NCBI RefSeq assembly: GCF_027587195.1
Contig: NZ_JAPDDP010000036.1
Coordinates: 1 to 64,000, forward strand
Origin: Solirubrobacter phytolaccae
GTDB lineage: Bacteria > Actinomycetota > Thermoleophilia > Solirubrobacterales > Solirubrobacteraceae
Length of the DNA stretch: 64,000 nucleotides
Reading direction: 5' to 3'
The translations under genes and the position numbers were made by a program. Shown piece by piece: positions 58,159-64,000 of the stretch; within the stretch, counting starts at the first letter, position 1; each line of letters starts with the position of its first letter. The notes beneath the pieces are model-generated. The model was not told the DNA's origin, did no database searches, and saw nothing but the letters and a program-made list of their open reading frames with translations.

Positions 58159-59094
58159 CAGCGCCAGCACCGAACCGCCGAAGCCGCCGCCGACCATCCG
58201 GGCGCCGGCGGCTCCGGCGGCCTTCAACCGCTCGACGGTGGCTTCGACCTCGGGCACGGAGGCCTCGTAGTCGTCGCGCAGCGAGGCGTGCGACTCGTCG
58301 AGGAGGCGGGCGACCTGCTCCAGGTCGCCCGCGTCCAGGGCGTTCGCGGTGGCCTCCACGCGGGCGTTCTCGCTCACGACGTGACGGACGCGGCGCTCCA
58401 GGACGCCGTCGAGGTGGCCGACCTGCGCGTCGCGCAGCGTGCTGATGCCCAGCGCCTCACACGCGGCGCGGCACTCCGCGCGGCGCTGGTTGTAGCCGGA
58501 GGCGGCGATCGAGTGCGTCGCGCCCGAGTCCACGGTGACGAGCTGCCAGTCGCCCAGGTCCAGGGGGTACGGGTCGACGTCGAGGCTGCGGAAGTCGATC
58601 CGGAGGACGTGGTGCTCCTGCGAGCACAGAGAAGCGAGCTGGTCCAGCAGCCCCGTCTCCGCGCCCACCCAATCGTTCTCCACGCGCGAGCAGAGCTGCG
58701 CGAGCGCCTTCAGGTCCTCGGGCACGCGGCCCAGCAGCGCGAGGGCGAGGGCGGCCTCGAGCGCGGCCGAGCTGGAGAGCCCCGAGCCCTGCGGCACGTC
58801 CCCGGTGATCGTCAGGTGCGCGGGCGCGACGTCGAAACCCGCGGCGCGCAGCTCGGCGACCATCCCGCGTGGGAAGGCGCGCCAGCCCTCGCCGCGCTCA
58901 GGCTCGTCGAACTCGTCGCGCTCCTCCAGATCCAGGGCGTCCACGGTGAACCGGCGCGCGGGCTCCGCCGTGACCGTCACGCCGCGCTCGATGGCGAAGG
59001 GCATCGCCAGCCCGTCGTTGTAGTCGGTGTGCTCGCCGATCAGGTTCACGCGGCCCGGGCCGAAGGCGACGATCCGCTCAGCCAAGGCGCTCAC
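58087..59094 (-). CDS. galK: Galactokinase
   Basis: Phosphorylates galactose at C1 (Leloir pathway). 335 residues from GTG 59094, about 45 shorter than E. coli GalK, with a clipped N-terminus and trimmed loops. GHMP motifs are intact: GPGRVNLIGEHTDYNDGLAM, VPQGSGLSSSAALEAALALAL and ARMVGGGFGGSVLALL. ETGLLDQLASL holds the catalytic Asp, and VTVDSGATHSIAASGYNQRR is a family block. No galT or galE is nearby. It overlaps the end of the upstream methyltransferase by 17 nt, so it is co-transcribed, and it overlaps the convergent small membrane protein gene. Confidence 0.93.
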   Translation of the reverse strand: MSALAERIVAFGPGRVNLIGEHTDYNDGLAMPFAIERGVTVTAEPARRFTVDALDLEERDEFDEPERGEGWRAFPRGMVAELRAAGFDVAPAHLTITGDVPQGSGLSSSAALEAALALALLGRVPEDLKALAQLCSRVENDWVGAETGLLDQLASLCSQEHHVLRIDFRSLDVDPYPLDLGDWQLVTVDSGATHSIAASGYNQRRAECRAACEALGISTLRDAQVGHLDGVLERRVRHVVSENARVEATANALDAGDLEQVARLLDESHASLRDDYEASVPEVEATVERLKAAGAAGARMVGGGFGGSVLALLPGGVARPAGAFVVAPHAAARLL

Positions 59095-59881
59095 GCATGA
59101 CCCGGACGGCCTCGGCGTTCTCGTCGATCAGCAGGTAGCGGCGACCCAGCTTGTTGGCGACCACGCCGAGCGTGCCCGAGCCGGCGAACGGGTCCAGGCA
59201 CAGGTCGCCCGGCCGCGAGCTCGCCTGCACGAACCGGCGCAGCAGCCCCTCCGGTTTCTGTGTCGGATAACCCGTCTTCTCACGCCCGGTGGGGGAGACG
59301 ATGGTGTGCCAGATCACCGACACCGGCAGCTTGCCTCTAGCCACCTTCTCGGGGGTGACGAGGCCCGGCGCCATGTAGGGCTCACGGTCGACGCCCTCAC
59401 TGTCGAAGAAGTACTCACGCGGGTCTTTCACATACACCAGGATCGTGTCGTGCTTCTGCGGCCAGCGGTTCTTGGCCTTGGCGCCGTAGTCGTACGCCCA
59501 GATCAGCTCGTTGAGGAACGAGGCACGCCCGAACAGCTCGTCAAGATAAACCTTGACGTAATGAGCCTCGCGGTAATCGAGGTGCAGGTACAAGGTGCCG
59601 GTCGGGTGCAGCACTCGCCACATCTCTTCCAGACGCGGACCGAGAAACCCGAGGTAGTCGTCAAAAGAATCCTTGAAAGAGGATTCGGCCAGCAGCTTCG
59701 ACGAATAGCGGCGCCCGCCGAAGCCGGTCCGGTCTCCCGTTTCCTCACCCGCGGGCGTGGTCGCGAACGAGCGACGCAGCTGCGTCTTACCCGTGTTGAA
59801 CGGTGGATCCGCGTACACCATCTGCGCGACGCCGTCGGGCAACTCACGCAGATGTGAGAGGTTGTCGCCCTCGAGAATCAA
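59078..59881 (-). CDS. Solitary site-specific DNA methyltransferase (beta-class amino-methyltransferase)
   Basis: 267 residues from TTG 59881. Motif IV comes first (YADPPFNTGKTQ, DPPF at residues 25-28). A target-recognition region follows (FLNELIWAYDYGAKAKNRWPQKHD). The SAM motif FAGSGTLGVVANKLGRRYLLID is near the C-terminus, the order of beta-class N4-cytosine/N6-adenine methyltransferases. TGYPTQKPEGLLRRFV (motif X region) is present. No restriction endonuclease lies nearby. It begins 6 nt after the LysE stop and overlaps galK, so it appears embedded in a LysE-methyltransferase-galK transcript. The modified base and site are not deducible. Confidence 0.88.
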   Translation of the reverse strand: MILEGDNLSHLRELPDGVAQMVYADPPFNTGKTQLRRSFATTPAGEETGDRTGFGGRRYSSKLLAESSFKDSFDDYLGFLGPRLEEMWRVLHPTGTLYLHLDYREAHYVKVYLDELFGRASFLNELIWAYDYGAKAKNRWPQKHDTILVYVKDPREYFFDSEGVDREPYMAPGLVTPEKVARGKLPVSVIWHTIVSPTGREKTGYPTQKPEGLLRRFVQASSRPGDLCLDPFAGSGTLGVVANKLGRRYLLIDENAEAVRVMRERLG

Positions 59882-59886
59882 GTGGA

Positions 59887-60495
59887 CTAGCGCCGGCCGC
59901 CCGTGAGCGCGGCGGCGGCACCCAGCGCGATGTAGACGACACCGGTCACGCGGTCTCCGTGGCGGAAGCTCCGCAGCCGGCGCGCGGCGGTGGACGCCGC
60001 GAGCGCGTACCCGCAGTCCATCACGAACCCGAGCGCGCCGAGCACGGCGCCGAAGACCAGGATCTGCGTCCACACCGGGCCGGCCTGCGGGTCCACGAAC
60101 TGCGGCAGGAAGGCCAGGAAGAACAGCGTGACCTTCGGGTTGAGCAGCTGGACGACGATCGCCTGCCGGTACGCGCTGCCGCGTGGCGCCGCGGCCTCGG
60201 CGTCGCCCCCGTGGCTGCGCAGCGCCTTCACGCCCAGGTACAGGAGGTAGGCGGCGCCGGCGTACCGGATCACGTCGTAGGCGACGTCCGACGACGCGAT
60301 CAGCGCGGACAGCCCGGCGGCGGCCGCAAGCACGTTGATCCCCGTGCCCGTGAGCAGCCCGAGCGCCGACGCGAACCCGGCCGAGCGGCCTTCGCTCATC
60401 GAGCGCGTCGCGACGTAGATCATGTTCGGGCCAGGGATCGCGATCAACGCGATCGCCGCCAGGGCGAACAGGGCGAGCGTGGACGTGGACGGCAC
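59887..60495 (-). CDS. LysE/RhtB-family amino-acid exporter
   Basis: 202 residues with six predicted helices. Family motif AIPGPNMIYVATRSMSEGRSAGFASALGLLTG near the N-terminus, RYAGAAYLLYLGVKAL, and LLNPKVTLFFLAFLPQFVDP. Members export Lys, Thr, homoserine or related metabolites; the substrate is not predictable. Start GTG 60495 is 6 nt after TACGCT (complement of 60502-60507), another leaderless-type promoter. Confidence 0.92.
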   Translation of the reverse strand: MPSTSTLALFALAAIALIAIPGPNMIYVATRSMSEGRSAGFASALGLLTGTGINVLAAAAGLSALIASSDVAYDVIRYAGAAYLLYLGVKALRSHGGDAEAAAPRGSAYRQAIVVQLLNPKVTLFFLAFLPQFVDPQAGPVWTQILVFGAVLGALGFVMDCGYALAASTAARRLRSFRHGDRVTGVVYIALGAAAALTGGRR

Positions 60496-60520
60496 GTCCC
60501 GAGCGTACAGGCCCCTCCAG

Positions 60521-62608
60521 TCAGAGAAGCTCCGCGATCAGCCCCGCGGCCCGGGCCGCGCCGCCGCTCTCCACCTCCAGATAGGCGACGTCGCGCCCGA
60601 TCTCCTGCGCGATCGCGTCGGCGATCTGCTCCGGCCCGTCGCGGTCGAAGTCCATGAACCGCCCCGCGCCGTACCGCTCGAGCCGGTGGCGGACGTGGAA
60701 GGTCTGCTCGAAGTGGTGGCGGAGCGGGAAGGCGAGGAACGGCCGCTGGTTCGCGGTCAGCTCCATCGCCGTGGTCAGGCCGCCCTGCACGACGGCGAGG
60801 TCGCAGGCCGCCAGGTGCTGGTAGAGGTCGTGGACGTAGGCGCGGACCTCCAGCCCCGGATGCTGCGGGAGCGAGCGCGGGTCGATCCGCGGGCCCGCGA
60901 CGACGACCATCCGCAGGTTCGGCACCCGCTCACGGGCCAGCGGATAGGCCGCGATCACGCGCCGCAGCAGCGCGGCACCGACGCCCGAGCCGCCGACGGT
61001 CACGAGGCACACCTGCTCGTCCGGGCGGTAGCCCAGCGCGGCGCGGAGCTTCTCACGGTCCTCGACGGGCGCGAACCCGGTCACGTAGCCCGGGAAGTCG
61101 TAGTGGCGCTCGGTCCAGTCGCGGATCTGCGGCAGGTCGCCGCCGAAGCCGTGCGGGACGACGTCGTCCGGGTCGCCGACGAACAGCGACCGGTCGCGCA
61201 GGCGCGGGAAGCGGTCGATGTGCTCGAGCATCTCGGCGTTGTAGTCGGTCGTCAGGCCCGCCTCGCCGTCGAAGGGGATCCAGCCGACGAAGTCCGTCAG
61301 CCACACGTACGCGGCGCGCTTGAGCTCGGGGTTCTCGTGCAGGAAGTGGTCGACCTCCCACGCCTCGTCCCCGATCCACAGGTCGTAGTCGGTGGCCTCG
61401 ACGACGTCGTGGAAGACCATGAAGTTCGCGACGAGGATCTCGTCCATCCGCCGGAACGCCTGGAAGCAGTGCAGGTCGTGCTCGGCCGACTCGGACTCCA
61501 TGTGCGCGGACTCGTTGGCCAGGTGCGCGCTGGCGGGGTGGATGCGCTCGCCCTCGGCCTCCAGCACGCGCGTGACCGGGTCCTGCGCGAGCCAGTCGAT
61601 CTCCAGGTCGGGATGCAGGCGCCGGAGCTCCTGCGCGATCGCGACGTCCCGGCGGGCGTGCCCGAGCCCGATCGGCGAGGAGACGAACAGCGCGCGGCGG
61701 CGGCGCGAGCGCCCGCGCGTCCAGGCCCGCCGGCGTGGCGGCGTCCCGTCCATGAAGTCGCGCATCAGCAGGTTGACCTTCACCGGGTCGCGCGCCTGCG
61801 GGCCGTGGCCGGCGCCGTGCAGCGTCACCAGCTCGCCCCCGGTGACGGCGGCGAGCGCGACGCCCTGCGCGTGCGGGCGGATCAGGTCCTGGTCGCCGTG
61901 GATGGTCAGCGTCGGGCAGCGCACGCGGGCGATCGTCTGCTCGAAGGACTCCAGCCGGCACAGGTTGAGCGCCGACATGGTGTCCGCGAGCGTCTCCGGG
62001 TCGGTCTCGAGCGCCCACCCGACGCAGTCCTCGATCTGCTTGGTCGAGTGCGGCTCGTTGAACATCTGCGCGAAGAAGAACCGCAGGAAGCCCTCGTAGT
62101 CCTCGCGCCAGTAGTGGCGGTTGTACATCGCCCACGGGTCCGTCGCGCCGGACAGGTCGTCCTCGAAGCGCGAGCAGATCGCGCGCTCCGGGTGCCCCGG
62201 CGCGAGCGGCACCGCGGGCCCGATGTAGACGACGCCGCGAACGCGCTCCGGATGGTCCGCGGCCAGCAGCGTCGCCCACAGCGCGCCGCACGACAGACCG
62301 GCGAGGAAGGCCTCGCCGGTCTCGGTCGCGTCGAGGACGGCGAGCGCGTCGGCGGCGAACTCCGCCTCGGTGTACGCGGCGACGCCTGGAGGACGGTCCG
62401 ACTTGCCGTTCCCGCGCCCGTCGAACGTGATCACCCGGAAGTGCCGCGCGAGGTAGGCGATCTGCGCCTTCCACATGCGCGAGTGGATGATCGACCACGT
62501 CGGCAGCAGCAGGATCGAGTCGGGCCCGCTCCCGTGGACCTCGTAGAAGAGCCGGACACCACCACGGGTCGCGTAGCCCTCGTGGTCCGGGTAGCGGGCA
62601 CGGGTCAC
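60521..62608 (-). CDS. Fusion of alpha/beta hydrolase and glycosyltransferase
   Basis: 695 residues from GTG 62608, overlapping the upstream methyltransferase stop (GTGA). Residues ~1-290: alpha/beta hydrolase with VHGSGPDSILLLPTW, nucleophile elbow AGLSCGALWA, acid loop HGDQDLIRPH and His in HGAGHGPQARDP, so the catalytic triad is intact. An Arg-rich linker (~293-308, RAWTRGRSRRRRALF) follows. Residues ~305-695: GT-B glycosyltransferase resembling MurG/macrolide-type enzymes (VSSPIGLGHARRDVAIAQEL, VTVGGSGVGAALLRRV, CDLAVVQGGLTTAMELTANQRPFLAFPLRHHFEQ). The fused halves plus a coupled methyltransferase suggest tailoring of a glycolipid or secondary metabolite. The substrate is unknown. Confidence 0.85.
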   Translation of the reverse strand: MTRARYPDHEGYATRGGVRLFYEVHGSGPDSILLLPTWSIIHSRMWKAQIAYLARHFRVITFDGRGNGKSDRPPGVAAYTEAEFAADALAVLDATETGEAFLAGLSCGALWATLLAADHPERVRGVVYIGPAVPLAPGHPERAICSRFEDDLSGATDPWAMYNRHYWREDYEGFLRFFFAQMFNEPHSTKQIEDCVGWALETDPETLADTMSALNLCRLESFEQTIARVRCPTLTIHGDQDLIRPHAQGVALAAVTGGELVTLHGAGHGPQARDPVKVNLLMRDFMDGTPPRRRAWTRGRSRRRRALFVSSPIGLGHARRDVAIAQELRRLHPDLEIDWLAQDPVTRVLEAEGERIHPASAHLANESAHMESESAEHDLHCFQAFRRMDEILVANFMVFHDVVEATDYDLWIGDEAWEVDHFLHENPELKRAAYVWLTDFVGWIPFDGEAGLTTDYNAEMLEHIDRFPRLRDRSLFVGDPDDVVPHGFGGDLPQIRDWTERHYDFPGYVTGFAPVEDREKLRAALGYRPDEQVCLVTVGGSGVGAALLRRVIAAYPLARERVPNLRMVVVAGPRIDPRSLPQHPGLEVRAYVHDLYQHLAACDLAVVQGGLTTAMELTANQRPFLAFPLRHHFEQTFHVRHRLERYGAGRFMDFDRDGPEQIADAIAQEIGRDVAYLEVESGGAARAAGLIAELL

Positions 62609-63651
62609 CGGCGGACCTCGAACACCAGGTTGAACGGCGTCTCGGCCACGCGGCGGAAGTGGTTGAAGCCGGCGGCGGTCACGACGTCCCGCAGGCGCGC
62701 CTCTCCCGCCTGGGCGCCGAGCGCGAGCCCGACCTCCTGCGAGAGCGACGCGGGCGTGCAGACGAGGGTGGAGACGGCGTAGTAGACGCGGCCGACCGGG
62801 TTCAGGTTCTCCTCGACCGTGTCGCCCGCGAACGGCTCCACGAGCAGCCAAGTGCCGTCCTTGGCGAGCGCGTTGCGGATGTGGCTCGCGGCGCTGACCG
62901 GGTCGCCCATGTCGTGCAGGCAGTCGAACGTGGTCACGAGGTCGTAGCCCACGCCGGGGAAGTCCTGCGCGGTGGCCACGGCGAAGCTCGCGCGTCCGTC
63001 GGCCTTGTCGTTCGCGGCCTGGATCGACGCGCCGTGGTAGTCGAAGCCGATGAAGCCCGACTCGGGGTAGGCGTCGGCCATGATCATGGTCGAGGCGCCG
63101 TGGCCGCAGCCGACGTCGGCGACCCGGGCGCCCTTGCGCAGCTTCTCCTCGACGCCGGTCAGCGCCGGGAGCCAGCTCTGCGTGAGGTTGTGCTGGTAGC
63201 CGGGGCGGAAGAACCGCTCGCAGCCCTCGAACAGGTCGTGGTCGTGCTGGTGCCAGCCGACGCCCGCGCCGCTCTTGAACGCCTCGGTGATCTTCGGCTC
63301 GTCGCGCACCGCCGCGCACATGAGCTGGAACGCGCCCTGCAGGAACACCGGGCTGTTCTCGTCCGCGAGCGCGACCGCGTGCTCGGCCGGCAGCGTGTAG
63401 CGGCCGTCCGCGTAGGTCACGTAGCCACCGGCGGCCTGGGCGTTCAGCCACTCGCGCACGTACCGCTCGTTGGTCTCCGTGCGGTCGGCCAGCTCGCGCG
63501 GCGTGAGGGCGCCCGCGCCCGCCATCGCCTTGTAGAGGCCGAGCCGGTCGCCGATCACCACCAGCGCGGCGTTGAGCGTCGCGCCGAGCTCGCCGACGGC
63601 CTGGAAGACGAAGTCCTGGACCTTGGCTTCGTCGATCGTCTGTGTCGTCAT
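62605..63651 (-). CDS. Class I SAM-dependent methyltransferase with N-terminal winged helix
   Basis: 348 residues from ATG 63651. The N-terminal ~100 residues form a winged-helix dimerisation domain (ALTPRELADRTETNERYVREWLNAQAAGGYVTY). The Rossmann domain has motif I VADVGCGHGASTMIMADAYP, then FIGFDYHGASI, DLVTTFDCLHDMGDP and WLLVEPFAGD. This architecture matches small-molecule methyltransferases of the Rv2258c-like type. It is coupled to the hydrolase-glycosyltransferase gene by 4 nt and follows the LuxR gene by 10 bp, so the three probably form one transcript. Confidence 0.88.
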   Translation of the reverse strand: MTTQTIDEAKVQDFVFQAVGELGATLNAALVVIGDRLGLYKAMAGAGALTPRELADRTETNERYVREWLNAQAAGGYVTYADGRYTLPAEHAVALADENSPVFLQGAFQLMCAAVRDEPKITEAFKSGAGVGWHQHDHDLFEGCERFFRPGYQHNLTQSWLPALTGVEEKLRKGARVADVGCGHGASTMIMADAYPESGFIGFDYHGASIQAANDKADGRASFAVATAQDFPGVGYDLVTTFDCLHDMGDPVSAASHIRNALAKDGTWLLVEPFAGDTVEENLNPVGRVYYAVSTLVCTPASLSQEVGLALGAQAGEARLRDVVTAAGFNHFRRVAETPFNLVFEVRR

Positions 63652-63661
63652 GACCGCGACG

Positions 63662-64000
63662 CTAAGTCGGGGTGGTCGGAGCTCGCATCGGGAGGGTCTC
63701 CTGGTCTTGCTGGAGGGCGGTGGCGAGCGCGGCTCGCGAGTCGATCGCGAGCTTGCGGTAGACCGACTGCAGGTGGTGGTCGACGGTTTTGGGGGAGAGG
63801 AACAGCTTCCCGGCGGCCTCGCGGATCGTGTGGCCCTCGGCGACCACGAGCGCGACCTGCAGCTCACGCGGCGTGAGGGCGTCGAGCGTGAGCGGGTCGC
63901 GGCGGCGGGCGGTCTCGCCGCTGGCCTGCAGCTCGCGGCGGGCGCGTTCGGCCCAGGGGGCGGCGCCGAGCGCGTCGAAGGTGGCGATCGCGGCGCGGAG
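63662..64000 (-). CDS. C-terminal part of a LuxR-family transcriptional regulator (incomplete at window edge)
   Basis: The last 112 codons are visible and the gene continues past the window edge. The sequence ends in a LuxR/NarL helix-turn-helix: LTPRELQVALVVAEGHTIREAAGKLFLSPKTVDHHLQSVYRKLAI. The preceding FDALGAAPWAERARRELQASG segment is typical of large MalT/LAL-type regulators with an N-terminal ATPase. Its position upstream of the methyltransferase suggests local control of the tailoring genes. Confidence 0.88.
   Translation of the reverse strand, partial: LRAAIATFDALGAAPWAERARRELQASGETARRRDPLTLDALTPRELQVALVVAEGHTIREAAGKLFLSPKTVDHHLQSVYRKLAIDSRAALATALQQDQETLPMRAPTTPT

Overview
The window is about 70% G+C and is organised like the chromosome of a free-living actinobacterium. 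It has dense ATGA/GTGA translational coupling, many GTG starts, leaderless-looking promoters, actinobacterial-type cell-division and chromosome-segregation genes, and many large secreted proteins. From protein style (secreted beta-roll, RHS and Ig-like modules beside scpAB and aromatic genes) I infer the class Thermoleophilia, order Solirubrobacterales, near Solirubrobacter or Conexibacter. That placement is inference; no rRNA gene is present to test it. I found no tRNA, rRNA, CRISPR array, transposase, integrase or phage gene.

Layout. 1-399 is a GC-only tandem repeat and an unassigned stretch. 400-5625 holds a small lipoprotein, a divergent recQ and a reduced division cluster, murC-ftsQ-ftsZ. 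5670-11750 holds a membrane diguanylate cyclase and the complete glycine-cleavage operon gcvT-gcvH-gcvPA-gcvPB. 11890-18207 is a secreted protein followed by six tandem, translationally coupled paralogues with RTX-like Gly/Asp repeats. 18216-20549 is trpS-scpA-scpB. 20726-25529 is a secreted clan GH-A type hydrolase, a small secreted protein and an arylsulfotransferase-like protein. 25498-27589 is rlmN (minus strand), an rluB-type pseudouridine synthase and chorismate mutase aroH. 27583-29984 is a drug-type ABC exporter under a divergent TetR regulator with three operator copies. 30024-35432 is a secreted RHS/YD-repeat protein. 35578-40238 is the aromatic amino-acid block hisC-(leader peptide)-aroF-tyrA-aroA. 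40296-49448 carries four secreted proteins: a cupredoxin, a ThuA/sorbosone-dehydrogenase/PKD/CBM6 giant, a phytase-like protein and a divergent S8 peptidase. 49441-52839 is a class V aminotransferase and a MocR regulator divergent from a pyridoxamine-oxidase-like flavoprotein. 52856-56108 is cmk-der and metK. 56178-60495 is a sodium/solute symporter with a small membrane partner, galactokinase, a solitary DNA methyltransferase and a LysE exporter. 60521-64000 is a hydrolase-glycosyltransferase fusion, a methyltransferase and the end of a LuxR regulator.

How it fits together. A core string of housekeeping genes (trpS, scpA, scpB, rluB, aroH, hisC, aroF, tyrA, aroA, cmk, der) runs through the window in one direction. 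Three islands of secreted or accessory genes appear to split it. AroH, HisC, AroF, TyrA and AroA cover the first step and the chorismate-to-tyrosine/phenylalanine end of aromatic synthesis. Between hisC and aroF lies an unannotated 26-codon leader ORF rich in Tyr, with one Trp and one Phe codon. Its Tyr codons can base-pair with the aroF ribosome-binding site, which points to translational attenuation and is the most specific regulatory discovery here. The six-gene beta-roll array is the most striking protein-level novelty. A recurrent TAGNCT-like -10 box 6-10 nt before start codons suggests that many of the core genes are transcribed without a leader.
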